Of a stretch of DNA of 64,000 nt, positions 14,242-22,596 are shown piece after piece. The DNA lies in NCBI GenBank assembly GCA_963666895.2, contig CAXXNS010000010.1, positions 372,001-436,000 on the forward strand. The letters are read 5' to 3'. The notes beneath the pieces were generated by a model. It did not search any database and was not told the origin of the DNA. It saw nothing but the letters and a program-made list of their open reading frames with translations. The translations under genes were made by a program, and so were the position numbers. Numbering within the stretch: position 1 is the first letter of the stretch; the number at the start of each line of letters is the position of its first letter. The DNA comes from G963666895 sp963666895. Lineage in GTDB: Bacteria > Desulfobacterota > Desulfovibrionia > Desulfovibrionales > Desulfovibrionaceae.

Positions 14242-15394
14242 CATACCCAACCCGCCAAAGAAGCGCATCGCGGTCACGGCCGGCCACGCGCCCTCCCTGG
14301 TCCGCTTCCGAGGACGGCTGCTTGAGGACATGGTGGCGCTCGGGCACACGGTCACGGCCCTGGCCCCGCCAGCTGAAACAGAAACGGACACGGCCGCCGT
14401 GCTCCAGGGCATGGGCGTGGACTTCCGGGCCGTTCCCCTGGCCCGCCAGGGACTGAACCCCCTGGCCGACCTGCGCACACTGTCCGCCCTGACCGCCCTA
14501 TTCCGGGCCCTAAAGCCGGACCTGGTCTTCAACTACACCATCAAGCCCGTGATCTGGGGCGGGCTGGCCGCGCAAAAGGCCGGGGTGGCCGAGACCTATT
14601 CCCTGGTCTCGGGCCTGGGCCGGGCCTTTGCCCCCCGGGGCATATGGGGCAGCGCCCTGCAGGGACTGGTGGCCGGGCTGTACCGCAGGGCCCTGGCCCG
14701 CAACAAGATGGTCTTTTTCCAGAACCCGGACGACGAGGCCCTATTCCGGGAGCGCGGACTCCTGCGGCCCGACACGCCCACCCTGGTGGTGCCGGGCTCG
14801 GGCGTGGATCTGGACGAATTTCCGGCCGTTGCCCCGGCCGACCCGCCGCCCGTATTCCTGTGCCTGGCCCGGCTGCTCAAGGACAAGGGCGTGCTGGAAT
14901 ACGCCGAGGCGGCCCGCCGCCTGCGCCAGGTCTTTCCCCAAGTGCGCTTCCTCCTGGCCGGACCCCAAGAGACCGGGCCGGGCGCGGTGCCCAAGTCCGA
15001 GATCGAACAATGGGAGCGGGAGGAGGGCGTGGAGTATCTGGGCCAGGTGGACGACGTGCGGCCGCTCCTGGCCCAATGCATGGCCTTTGTGCTGCCCTCC
15101 TATTATGGAGAGGGGCTGCCCCGGTCCAGCCTGGAGGCCCTGGCCACGGGCCGGGCCGTGGTGACCACGGACCATCCGGGTTGCCGTCTGGCCGTGGACC
15201 ACGAGCGCACCGGCCTGCTGGTGCGGCCCAGGGACCCGGATCACCTGGCCGAGGCCCTGACCCGGCTCGTCAGCCAGCCGGACCTGGCCCGGAGCATGGG
15301 GTTGGCGGCCCGGCTGGAAGCCGAGGAACGGTTCGACGTGCGTCTGGTCAACCAAATGCTGCTTGGGGCCATGGGCCTGGGGGACAAGGCATGA
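14222..15394 (+). CDS. Family 4 glycosyltransferase (PglA/WbpX-like)
   Basis: This 390-aa GT-B fold enzyme probably adds a sugar to a lipid-linked intermediate on the inner face of the cytoplasmic membrane. Its N-terminal half has GHAPSLVRFRGRLLEDM and KPDLVFNYTIKPVIWGG. The C-terminal half has the GT4 features FLCLARLLKDKGVLEYAEAA and the EGLPRSSLEALATGRAVV nucleotide-sugar site, followed by GCRLAVDHERTGLLV. It overlaps the end of asnB by 20 bp and its TGA overlaps the ATG of pglC, so it belongs to the same transcript. Homologues include PglA, which adds GalNAc to undecaprenyl-diphospho-bacillosamine; the neighbouring pglC supports that type of step. The exact sugar cannot be read from the sequence. 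Confidence 0.85.
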   Translation: MPAARRNIPNPPKKRIAVTAGHAPSLVRFRGRLLEDMVALGHTVTALAPPAETETDTAAVLQGMGVDFRAVPLARQGLNPLADLRTLSALTALFRALKPDLVFNYTIKPVIWGGLAAQKAGVAETYSLVSGLGRAFAPRGIWGSALQGLVAGLYRRALARNKMVFFQNPDDEALFRERGLLRPDTPTLVVPGSGVDLDEFPAVAPADPPPVFLCLARLLKDKGVLEYAEAARRLRQVFPQVRFLLAGPQETGPGAVPKSEIEQWEREEGVEYLGQVDDVRPLLAQCMAFVLPSYYGEGLPRSSLEALATGRAVVTTDHPGCRLAVDHERTGLLVRPRDPDHLAEALTRLVSQPDLARSMGLAARLEAEERFDVRLVNQMLLGAMGLGDKA

Positions 15395-16038
15395 AGCGGC
15401 TTATGGACGTGCTCGTCTCGCTGACCCTCCTGGTCCTGCTGTCGCCCCTCATGGCCGGCGTGGCCCTGGCCGTGCGCGTCAACATGGGCCCGGGCGTGTT
15501 CTTCCGGCAGGAGAGGCCCGGCCTGCAAGCCCGTCCCTTCCGGCTGCTCAAGTTCCGGACCATGCGCCATGCCGAACCAGGACGCGAGGCCCCGGCCCAC
15601 GACGGGGAGCGCATGACCCGGCTGGGCCGGTTCCTGCGCCGCAGCTCTTTGGACGAGCTGCCCGAGCTGGTCAACGTGCTGCGCGGCCACATGAGCCTGG
15701 TCGGCCCGCGGCCGCTGCTGATGCAATATGTTTCGCGCTACTCCCCGCACCAGGCCAGGCGCATGGAGGTCAAACCCGGCCTCACGGGCCTGGCCCAGGT
15801 GGAGGGCCGCAACGCCCTGACCTGGGAGGAGCGCTTTGATCTGGACGTCTGGTATGTGGACCATTGGTCCCTCGGCCTGGACCTGAATATCCTGGCGCGG
15901 ACCCTGGGCAGCGTGCTGTCCGGGCTGTTCACCGGCCGGGGCGTGAGCCAGGAGGGCGAGGCGACCATGCGGGAATTCATGGGCAGCGGCGATACCCAAG
16001 ACGATGCCCACGACAGCCAAGAAAACAGGGAGACGTGA
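15391..16038 (+). CDS. pglC: Undecaprenyl-phosphate sugar-1-phosphate transferase (PglC-like)
   Basis: This 215-aa membrane-associated initiating transferase moves a sugar-1-phosphate from a UDP-sugar to undecaprenyl phosphate. It has the short PglC layout: one N-terminal hydrophobic re-entrant segment (residues 5-28, LMDVLVSLTLLVLLSPLMAG), then LLKFRTM, the catalytic Asp88-Glu89 dyad in RRSSLDELPEL, VLRGHMSLVGPRPLL and VKPGLTGLAQVEGRN. In Campylobacter, PglC uses UDP-diacetylbacillosamine, and the nearby PglD, PglE and PglF homologues would make that substrate here. The start overlaps the previous stop in ATGA. The C-terminus is longer than in PglC, with an acidic, polar tail. The uspA gene begins one base after its stop. 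Confidence 0.88.
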   Translation: MKRLMDVLVSLTLLVLLSPLMAGVALAVRVNMGPGVFFRQERPGLQARPFRLLKFRTMRHAEPGREAPAHDGERMTRLGRFLRRSSLDELPELVNVLRGHMSLVGPRPLLMQYVSRYSPHQARRMEVKPGLTGLAQVEGRNALTWEERFDLDVWYVDHWSLGLDLNILARTLGSVLSGLFTGRGVSQEGEATMREFMGSGDTQDDAHDSQENRET

Positions 16039-16039
16039 C

Positions 16040-16462
16040 ATGGGAGTGAAGACCATCGTTCTGGCCGTGGACGAATCCGACGAGTCCTGGGCCGCGGCCG
16101 AGTTCGCCGCCGGACTGGCCAGTCAGACCAAGGCCGAAGTGGTGCTGCTGCACTGCTACCGGCCCGTGCCCCGCATCCTGGGTACGCCCAACTTCGACAA
16201 CATGGCCCAGCGGCTGACCGCCTACGCCGAGGAAATACTCGAGCCCTACGCCCGCTTCCTGGAGCGCGAGGAGGTGGCCCACCGCGCCCTGACCATCCCG
16301 GGCCGCAGGGCCCAGGTCATCCGGGACACGGCCCTGGGCGAAAAGGCCGACCTCATCGTCATGGGATCGAGGGGCCGCACCGACCTGGAGGGGCTGCTTC
16401 TGGGCTCGGTCACCAGCCAGGTGCTGCAGATCGCGCCCTGCCCGGTGACCGTGGTACGGTAA
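16040..16462 (+). CDS. Universal stress protein (UspA family)
   Basis: This 140-aa protein has the alpha/beta UspA fold. It starts IVLAVDESDESWAAA and ends with the ATP-binding signature VMGSRGRTDLEGLLLGSVTSQVLQ followed by PCPVTVV. The G-x2-G-x9-G-S/T pattern is intact, so it is probably an ATP-binding type. The ATG at 16040 has GGGAG at suitable spacing and lies one base after the pglC stop. It is unusual for a Usp gene to sit inside a glycan assembly operon. A stress sensor co-expressed with the locus, or an insertion without functional link, are both possible. Confidence 0.9.
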   Translation: MGVKTIVLAVDESDESWAAAEFAAGLASQTKAEVVLLHCYRPVPRILGTPNFDNMAQRLTAYAEEILEPYARFLEREEVAHRALTIPGRRAQVIRDTALGEKADLIVMGSRGRTDLEGLLLGSVTSQVLQIAPCPVTVVR

Positions 16463-16540
16463 CTGCCATCCCGGACCGTTGTGCAGGGTCCTGTTTTCTG
16501 CTAGGCCCATTCCCGGCCCCGGCCGGGCCAAGGAGCACGC

Positions 16541-17713
16541 ATGGCCGAACGCAAACCGGTTCGAAACAAGGACGATTTCCTGGTATTCGGCTCGCCGCTC
16601 ATCGAGCAGGCGGAAAAGGACGAGATCCTGGACAGCCTGGACTCGGGCTGGCTGGGCACGGGTCCCAAGGTAGCCCGGTTCGAGCGCGACTTCGCAGCCT
16701 ACACGGGCGCGGACCACGCCGCGGCCTGCAACTCCTGCACGGCCGGGCTGCACCTGGCCCTGCTGGGCCTGGACCTGGAACCGGGCGACGAGGTCATCAC
16801 CACCCCCCTGACCTTCTGCGCCACGGTCAACGCCATCCTCCACGCCGGAGCCGTGCCCGTGCTGGCCGACGTGGACCCGGCCACCCTGAACATCGACCCC
16901 CTGGCCATCGAGGCGGCCGTCACCCCGCGCACCAAGGCCGTGCTGCCCGTGCACTTCGCGGGCCGGGCCTGCGACATGGCCGCCATCATGGCCATCGCCG
17001 ACCGCCACGGCCTCAGGGTGGTGGAGGACTGCGCCCACGCCATCGAGACCACCATCCACGGCCGCCACGCCGGGACCTTCGGCGACTTCGGCTGCTTCTC
17101 CTTCTACGTGACCAAGAACGTGGTCACGGGCGAAGGCGGCATGGTCCTGGCCAGGCGCAAGCAGGACCTGGACCGCATCAAGATCCTGTGCCTGCACGGC
17201 ATGTCGGCCGACGCCTGGAAGCGGTTCTCGGACGAGGGCTACAAGCACTACCTGGTGGTGGAGGCGGGCTACAAGTACAACATGATGGATCTCCAGGCCG
17301 CCCTGGGCATCCACCAGTTGGCCCGGGTGGAAAAGAACCTGGTCCGGCGGCAGGCGATCTGGGCCGCGTACGACGAAAAGCTGGCCGACCTGCCCCTGAC
17401 CCTGCCCGCGCCCGAGGAGCCCGGCACCCGCCACGCCCGGCATTTGTACACCGTGCTGGTGGACCCGGACGCGCCCATCGACCGGGACGAGCTGCTGACC
17501 CGCATGACGCGGGAGAACATCGGCGTGGGCGTGCACTATCTGGCCCTGACCGAGCATCCCCATTACCAGAAACGATTGGGCTGGCGTCCCGAGCAGACGC
17601 CGGTGGCCACGGACATCGGCCGCCGCATCCTGAGCCTGCCCCTGTCCGCCCGGCTCACGGACAAGGACGTGGACGACGTGGCTCTGGCCCTGCGCCTGAG
17701 CCTGACCCGATAA
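16541..17713 (+). CDS. DegT/DnrJ/EryC1-family sugar aminotransferase (second in the locus)
   Basis: This 390-aa PLP-dependent enzyme carries SGWLGTGPKVARFERDFAAY, NSCTAGLHLALL, TTPLTFCATVNAIL, DCAHAIETTI, the PLP lysine K192 in SFYVTKNVVTGEGGM, and the region YNMMDLQAALGIHQL. It resembles 4-keto-sugar aminotransferases such as PseC/ArnB or PglE. With the aminotransferases at 9905 and 18464 the locus holds three paralogues, so more than one amino sugar or two positions of one sugar are likely made. The ATG follows AAGGAGCACGC. pglD starts 23 bp downstream. Which of this gene and the gene at 18464 supplies the 4-amino group of a bacillosamine-type sugar is not determined by sequence. Confidence 0.85.
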   Translation: MAERKPVRNKDDFLVFGSPLIEQAEKDEILDSLDSGWLGTGPKVARFERDFAAYTGADHAAACNSCTAGLHLALLGLDLEPGDEVITTPLTFCATVNAILHAGAVPVLADVDPATLNIDPLAIEAAVTPRTKAVLPVHFAGRACDMAAIMAIADRHGLRVVEDCAHAIETTIHGRHAGTFGDFGCFSFYVTKNVVTGEGGMVLARRKQDLDRIKILCLHGMSADAWKRFSDEGYKHYLVVEAGYKYNMMDLQAALGIHQLARVEKNLVRRQAIWAAYDEKLADLPLTLPAPEEPGTRHARHLYTVLVDPDAPIDRDELLTRMTRENIGVGVHYLALTEHPHYQKRLGWRPEQTPVATDIGRRILSLPLSARLTDKDVDDVALALRLSLTR

Positions 17714-17736
17714 CCGCTTTCAACAAGGAGCGGGCC

Positions 17737-18363
17737 ATGCGAGTGATCATCATCGGCGCCGGAGGGCACGGCCACGTGGTGGCCGACATCCTGTTCAAGA
17801 TGTGGACGCGCGGACAGGACATGGAACTGGCCGGGTTCGTGGACAACGACCCCGCCCTGGCCGACCAGGTGCACATGGGCCTCAAGGTGCTGGGCCGCCA
17901 GGAGGAACTGGCCGACCTGTCCCACGACGCGGTGATCGTGGCCATCGGCGACAACGCCAAGCGCAAGGCCATGTACGAGAGCCTGGCCGCCAAGGGCGAA
18001 CGCTTCATCACCGCCATCCACCCCACGGCCGTGCTGGCACCGGACGTGTGCGTTGGTCCCGGGGCCATGCTCTGCGCCGGGGTGATCGTCAATCCCGGGG
18101 CCCGCATCGGGGCCAACGCCATCCTGAACACGGGCTGCACCGTGGACCACCACTGCTGCGTCGGGGACCACGCCCACATCGCGCCCGGGGTCAACCTGGC
18201 CGGCCACGTGAGCGTGGGAGAAGGCGCGCTGGTCGGCATCGGCTCCTGCGCCACGCCCGGCTCCTCCATCGGCGACTGGGCCGTGCTCGGGGCCGGTGGC
18301 GTGCTCACGGGCAGCGTCCCGGACAGGGAGACCTGGGGCGGGATTCCGGCCAAAAAGCTCTAG
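17737..18363 (+). CDS. pglD: Sugar O/N-acetyltransferase, PglD/NeuD family
   Basis: This 208-aa protein uses acetyl-CoA to acetylate a UDP-4-amino sugar. It has an N-terminal Rossmann-like domain (IIGAGGHGHVVADIL) and a C-terminal left-handed beta-helix with hexapeptide repeats. The segment NTGCTVDHHCCVGDHAHIAPG contains the catalytic His equivalent to His125 of Campylobacter PglD. The ATG follows AAGGAG seven bases upstream. In the family, the product is UDP-N,N'-diacetylbacillosamine when paired with PglE and PglF. The gene lies after the second aminotransferase and 100 bp before pglE. Confidence 0.88.
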   Translation: MRVIIIGAGGHGHVVADILFKMWTRGQDMELAGFVDNDPALADQVHMGLKVLGRQEELADLSHDAVIVAIGDNAKRKAMYESLAAKGERFITAIHPTAVLAPDVCVGPGAMLCAGVIVNPGARIGANAILNTGCTVDHHCCVGDHAHIAPGVNLAGHVSVGEGALVGIGSCATPGSSIGDWAVLGAGGVLTGSVPDRETWGGIPAKKL

Positions 18364-18463
18364 GCCTCCACGCCAATAAAAGAGCGCCGCCCATTCTTGT
18401 CCTGGAATGCCGGGGCCAAATGGGCTATACCTGGGCCTCGCCAAACAAAAACCGGAAAACAAC

Positions 18464-19600
18464 ATGACCGCTGCCCGACCCGCCCGCATCTTCCTTTCCC
18501 CGCCGCACATGTCCGGCGCGGAGCAGGAGCGCGTGCGCCAGGCCTTCGATTGCAACTACATCTCCCCCCTGGGCCCGCAGCTGGACGCGTTCGAGCAGGC
18601 GTTCCGGGACTACACCGGCCTGCCGTATTGCGCGGCCCTGTCCAGCGGCACTGCGGCCCTGCACCTGGCCCTGGAGGTCCTGGGCGTGCGGGCCGGGGAC
18701 GTGGTGGTGGCCTCCAGCCTGACCTTCATCGCCTCGGTGGGCCCGGCCCACCACATGGGCGCGGACCTGGTGTTCGTGGACTGCGATCGGGACACCTGGA
18801 ACATGGACCCCGACCTGCTGGCCCAGGCCCTGGAGACCTTGGCCAAAGAGGGGCGGACGGCCAAGGCGGTCATCCCCACGGACCTCTACGGCCAATGCGC
18901 GGACTACGACCGCATCGAGCCCCTGTGCCAAGAGCACGGCGCGCTCCTGGTGGTGGACGCGGCCGAGGCCGTGGGCGCGACCTACAAGGGCCGCCACGCC
19001 GGAAGCGCGGGCCACGCGGCCGTGTTCTCCTTCAACGGCAACAAGATCATCACCACGGGCGGCGGGGGCATGCTGGCCTCGGCCGACCAGGCCCTGGTGG
19101 ACCGCGCCCGCTGGCTCTCCCAGCAGGCCCGCGACCCGGCCCCGCACTACGAGCACTCCGTGGTCGGCCACAATTACCGCATGAGCAACGTGCTGGGCGC
19201 CATCGGCCTGGGCCAGATGGAGGTCCTGTCCGAGTACGTGGCCCGGCGCAGGGCCATCTGCGACCATTACCGCGAGGCCCTGGGCTCCCTGCCCGGGGTG
19301 TCCTTCATGCCCGAGGCCGCCTACGGGAAATCCAACCGCTGGCTCACGGTCATGCTCCTGGACCCGGCCGAGGCCAAGGCCGCTCCCGAAGACGTGCGCC
19401 TGGCCCTGGAGAAAGAGAACATCGAGTCCCGGCCGGTGTGGAAGCCCATGCACATGCAGCCCGTGTTCGCGGGCCGCCCCTGCTTCGGCGGGGAGGTGAG
19501 CCGGGAGTTCTTCGAGCGCGGGCTCTGCCTGCCCTCGGGCACGGCCATGACCGACGCGGACATGGACCGAGTCTGCTCCGTCATTCGGGGAGCGCTATGA
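18464..19600 (+). CDS. pglE: UDP-4-keto-sugar aminotransferase, PglE-like (third DegT member)
   Basis: This 378-aa PLP enzyme starts RIFLSPPHMSGAEQERV, which is the typical beginning of PglE (UDP-4-amino-4,6-dideoxy-GlcNAc synthase). It has SSGTAALHLAL, the PLP lysine K194 in FSFNGNKIITTGGGGM, and SNVLGAIGLGQME. The C-terminus ends in LCLPSGTAMTDADMDRV. The ATG at 18464 was chosen from homology; the frame is open from 18407 and the ribosome site is weak (CCGGAAAAC). Its TGA overlaps the ATG of pglF by three bases, so the dehydratase and aminotransferase are translationally coupled, as expected for consecutive steps. Confidence 0.88.
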   Translation: MTAARPARIFLSPPHMSGAEQERVRQAFDCNYISPLGPQLDAFEQAFRDYTGLPYCAALSSGTAALHLALEVLGVRAGDVVVASSLTFIASVGPAHHMGADLVFVDCDRDTWNMDPDLLAQALETLAKEGRTAKAVIPTDLYGQCADYDRIEPLCQEHGALLVVDAAEAVGATYKGRHAGSAGHAAVFSFNGNKIITTGGGGMLASADQALVDRARWLSQQARDPAPHYEHSVVGHNYRMSNVLGAIGLGQMEVLSEYVARRRAICDHYREALGSLPGVSFMPEAAYGKSNRWLTVMLLDPAEAKAAPEDVRLALEKENIESRPVWKPMHMQPVFAGRPCFGGEVSREFFERGLCLPSGTAMTDADMDRVCSVIRGAL

Positions 19601-21468
19601 TGGTCTGCAACCTGGGCAACTTCCGGAACACGAAATTCTACGTCATGGTCCTGCTGGACATGGCCCTGTTCGCCGCGGCCCTGGCCGGGGCCTACCTGCT
19701 GCGCTTCGACATGGACCTGCCCCAGAACTACGCGGACCAGTTCCTGCGGCTGGTGGTCCTGACCACGCCCTTCAAGGCCGCGCTCTTCTTCCTGTTCGGC
19801 ATGTACCGGGGCATGTGGCGCTTCACCTCCCTGGGCGACTCCGTGCGCCTGGCCCAGGTGACCCTGGTCCAGAGCCTGATCATCGTGGCCGCCGTGGCCT
19901 ACCACACGCGGCTGGCCGGATACCCGCGCAGCGTGTTCATGCTGGACTGGATGCTGACCATGGGCCTGACCCTGGGCCTGCGCACGGCCATCCGGGCCTT
20001 CTACCTCTGGCGCACCGGCCGGACCATGGCCCAGGAGCCGCCGTCGCGGGTGGTCATCGTCGGGGCCGGACGCACCGGCGAGCTGGTGCACCGCGAGCTG
20101 ACCGGCAACCCGAGGCTCAACTACGAGCTGGTCGGGTTTGTGGACGACGCCCCGGGCAAACAGGGCCGTCTGCTCCACAACCGGCCCGTGCTGGGCACGG
20201 TGGAGGCCCTGCCCGGCCTGGTGTCCGCCCGGGAGGTGGACGAGGTGTTCATCGCCGTGTCCCGGGCCAGCGGCGAGCAGATGCGGCGCATCGTGGACGC
20301 CTGCGAGGCCGCGGGCAAGCCCTACAAGATTCTGCCCTCCATGGGCGAGATCATGGGCGGCGAGGTGGGCATCAAGACCCTGCGCGACGTGGACTACCTG
20401 GACCTGCTGGGCCGCACGCCCATCGAGCTGGACACCCCGGCCATCGGGGCCTACCTGGGCGGCAGGACCGTGCTCATCACCGGGTGCGGCGGGTCCATCG
20501 GCTCGGAGCTGGTGCGCCAGATCGTGCACTACAAACCGGCCAAACTGGTCCTGGTGGACATGAGCGAGTTCAACCTGCACCAGCTGGAGATGGAGCTGAC
20601 CTGGGAGCTGGGGTTCACGGACTACGCGGCCGTGCTGGGCAACATAGGCGACGCCAAGCTCATGGACCAGACCTTCGCGGCCCACGCCCCGGACTGCGTG
20701 TTCCACGCCGCGGCCTACAAGCACGTGCCCATGCTGGAGCGCAGCCCCTGGCAGGCCGTGACCAACAACATCCTGGGCACCCTGACCCTCATGCGCGCGG
20801 CCCACGCCCACGAGACCGGCCGCTTCGTGCTGGTTTCCACGGACAAGGCCGTGCGGCCCACCAACGTCATGGGCGCGTCCAAGCGGGTCACGGAGCGGCT
20901 CATGACCTGCTTCCCGGACGGGGCCACCCGGTTCATGGCCGTGCGCTTCGGCAACGTCATCGGCTCCTCGGGCTCGGTGGTGCCCCTGTTTAGGCGGCAG
21001 ATCGAGCGCGGCGGCCCGGTCACGGTCACGGACCCCGAGGTGACACGCTACTTCATGTCCATCACCGAGGCGGCCCAGCTCATCCTCCAGGCCGGGGCCA
21101 TGGCCCAGGGCCGCGACATCTTCGTCCTGGACATGGGCGTGCCCGTGCGCATCGCGGACATGGCCAAGGACCTGATCCGGCTGTCCGGCAAGGAGCCGGA
21201 CCAGGACATCCGAATCGTGTACACCGGCCTGCGGCCAGGAGAAAAATTGTACGAGGAGCTGATCACGGACGGCGAGGACGTGGTCCGCACCGAGCACGAG
21301 CACATCAAGGTCCTGGCCCAGACGGACGCCTGCGGAACAAACGGCGACGACCTGCTCTCCACGGTGGAGCGCCTCAAGGAGGCGGCCGAGCAGCGGGACG
21401 GCCACACCATACGGAACCTGCTCGGGCAACTGGTTCCTGAATATCGTCCAGCCGAACAAGACGCCTGA
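19597..21468 (+). CDS. pglF: UDP-GlcNAc 4,6-dehydratase, PglF/FlaA1/CapD family
   Basis: This 623-aa membrane protein catalyses the first step of UDP-bacillosamine synthesis. About four membrane segments lie in residues 13-140. A nucleotide-binding domain follows (VVIVGAGRTGELVHRELT). The dehydratase domain has GCGGSIGSE with glycines at 296, 298, 299 and 302, the catalytic T415-D416-K417, and M425-x3-K429 where a Tyr-x3-Lys is usual in short-chain dehydrogenases. The Met substitution is characteristic of the PglF branch. The C-terminal part has GLRPGEKLYEELI. The coding frame is open upstream through the preceding gene, but the ATG at 19597 overlaps the pglE stop and fits the family N-terminus. 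Confidence 0.92.
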   Translation: MMVCNLGNFRNTKFYVMVLLDMALFAAALAGAYLLRFDMDLPQNYADQFLRLVVLTTPFKAALFFLFGMYRGMWRFTSLGDSVRLAQVTLVQSLIIVAAVAYHTRLAGYPRSVFMLDWMLTMGLTLGLRTAIRAFYLWRTGRTMAQEPPSRVVIVGAGRTGELVHRELTGNPRLNYELVGFVDDAPGKQGRLLHNRPVLGTVEALPGLVSAREVDEVFIAVSRASGEQMRRIVDACEAAGKPYKILPSMGEIMGGEVGIKTLRDVDYLDLLGRTPIELDTPAIGAYLGGRTVLITGCGGSIGSELVRQIVHYKPAKLVLVDMSEFNLHQLEMELTWELGFTDYAAVLGNIGDAKLMDQTFAAHAPDCVFHAAAYKHVPMLERSPWQAVTNNILGTLTLMRAAHAHETGRFVLVSTDKAVRPTNVMGASKRVTERLMTCFPDGATRFMAVRFGNVIGSSGSVVPLFRRQIERGGPVTVTDPEVTRYFMSITEAAQLILQAGAMAQGRDIFVLDMGVPVRIADMAKDLIRLSGKEPDQDIRIVYTGLRPGEKLYEELITDGEDVVRTEHEHIKVLAQTDACGTNGDDLLSTVERLKEAAEQRDGHTIRNLLGQLVPEYRPAEQDA

Positions 21469-21525
21469 TCCCGTCCTTTCCGACCCGCTTTTTCATGAAC
21501 GGGTAAAAAAAGTTCAAGGAATCCC

Positions 21526-21554
21526 TTGATCAATCTTTTCCTCTTGATTATATT
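21526..21554 (+). promoter_or_regulatory. Putative sigma-70 promoter of the HIT-ihfA pair
   Basis: TTGATC (21526-21531) and TATATT (21549-21554) are exactly 17 bp apart in an AT-rich stretch of the 21469-21718 intergenic region. The leader to the GTG at 21719 would be about 155 bases. No clear hairpin was seen in the rest of the region. Confidence 0.5.
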
Positions 21555-21718
21555 CCAGATACCTTCCGTTGCCGTCAACGGCTTCGAGCGGGCGCCGACC
21601 CCGCGTTTTCAAAGCCGACTCAGGCTAAACGCATCCTGCAACGCGCCCTTCGGAAGGTTGAAGTGAAAACGGCAGGTTCCCGGCTTTGGCCGGGAATCGG
21701 GACAAAGGAAGCCGGCTT

Positions 21719-22150
21719 GTGAGCGACACGCCCAGAGACAGCGATTGCATCTTCTGCAGGATCGTGGCCGGGGAAATTCCCTGCGCCAAGGTCTATGAAA
21801 GCAAGAACATCATCGCCTTTCTGGACATCGCTCCGGTCCGTCACGGACACGCGCTGGTGCTGCCCAAGGGACACTATCCCACCCTCTGGCAGCTGCCCGA
21901 CGAACTGGGATGCGACCTGTTGGCCGCGCTCAAGCTGGTGGGGCGAGGCGTCATGGAGGCCACAGGCGCCGACGGAATGAACGTGGGAATGAACAACCAT
22001 GCGGCGGCCGGGCAACTGGTCCCCCATGCCCACGCGCATCTCATCCCCCGGAAGGAGGGCGACGGGCTCTCCCTCTGGGACCAGGCACCCTATGAGGACA
22101 ACTCCGTCATGCTCGAGCTGGCGGAACGTATCCGTACCATCTTATCTTAA
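21719..22150 (+). CDS. HIT-family nucleotide-binding hydrolase
   Basis: This 143-aa protein belongs to the histidine triad superfamily. It has CIFCRIVAGEIPCAKVYE at the start, GHALVLPKGHYPTLWQL in the middle, and the catalytic triad region VPHAHAHLIPR (His-x-His-x-His). Such enzymes hydrolyse nucleotide phosphoramidates or dinucleoside polyphosphates in the cytoplasm. I chose the GTG at 21719 because AAAGGAA sits eight bases upstream and the encoded MSDTPRDSDC matches the family; an in-frame TTG at 21686 is less likely. ihfA follows 26 bp downstream, so the two are probably co-transcribed from the promoter at 21526. Substrate specificity is unknown. Confidence 0.87.
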   Translation: MSDTPRDSDCIFCRIVAGEIPCAKVYESKNIIAFLDIAPVRHGHALVLPKGHYPTLWQLPDELGCDLLAALKLVGRGVMEATGADGMNVGMNNHAAAGQLVPHAHAHLIPRKEGDGLSLWDQAPYEDNSVMLELAERIRTILS

Positions 22151-22176
22151 CGCGAAGGGGCACATTGGAGGCGGAA

Positions 22177-22467
22177 ATGAACTCGCAAACCCTGACCAAG
22201 GCCGGCATCGTGGATTACATCTACGAGAAGACCGACAAGAACCGGGCCGAAATCAAGGAGCTCGTGGAAGCGATCCTGGACATCATGAAGAAGTCCATCC
22301 GCAGCGACCACGCCCTGCTCATCTCCGGCTTCGGCAAGTTCGAGGCCTACGACAAGAAGGCCCGCAAGGGACGGAACCCCCAGACCAGCGAAACCATCAC
22401 CCTGCCGCCCAGGAAGGTGGTGGTCTTCCGCCTGTCCAGGAAGTTCCGGGCCGAACTCAATCCCTAG
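22177..22467 (+). CDS. ihfA: Integration host factor alpha / HU-family DNA-binding protein
   Basis: This 96-aa protein is a bacterial histone-like dimer subunit. It has TLTKAGIVDYIYEKTDKNRAEIKELVEAIL, the conserved LLISGFGKFEAYDKKARKGRNPQT turn, and the beta-arm TLPPRKVVVFRLSRKFR. The GRNPQT segment with the preceding basic arm is the minor-groove intercalation region. IHF bends DNA and is often needed for sigma-54 promoters such as those seen at 7876 and 40661. GGAGG stands seven bases before the ATG. The length and sequence fit IHF-alpha better than HU, but only a profile comparison can settle this. Confidence 0.88.
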   Translation: MNSQTLTKAGIVDYIYEKTDKNRAEIKELVEAILDIMKKSIRSDHALLISGFGKFEAYDKKARKGRNPQTSETITLPPRKVVVFRLSRKFRAELNP

Positions 22468-22537
22468 GCCGGACGACCCCGTCCGACCGGCGGCCGGGCC
22501 CCTTCCGGGCCCTGTCCGTTCGCCCAGAAAGCACCGC

Positions 22538-22569
22538 GTGCCGGAGGCTCCGTGGAAAGCCTCCGGCAC
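22538..22569. terminator. Strong intercistronic hairpin between ihfA and rlpA
   Basis: GTGCCGGAGGCT and AGCCTCCGGCAC form a perfect 12-bp stem around an 8-base loop. A short T-rich stretch (TGCGTTCTTCC) follows on the plus strand. It stands between two convergent genes and probably ends transcription from the plus side, or acts in both directions. Confidence 0.7.
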
Positions 22570-22596
22570 GTGCGTTCTTCCGCGATCAGCGGGAAT

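Noticed and set aside
18397..19596. Open frame fused in front of pglF
   Set aside because: It lies over pglE in another frame; PglF starts at the coupled ATG at 19597.
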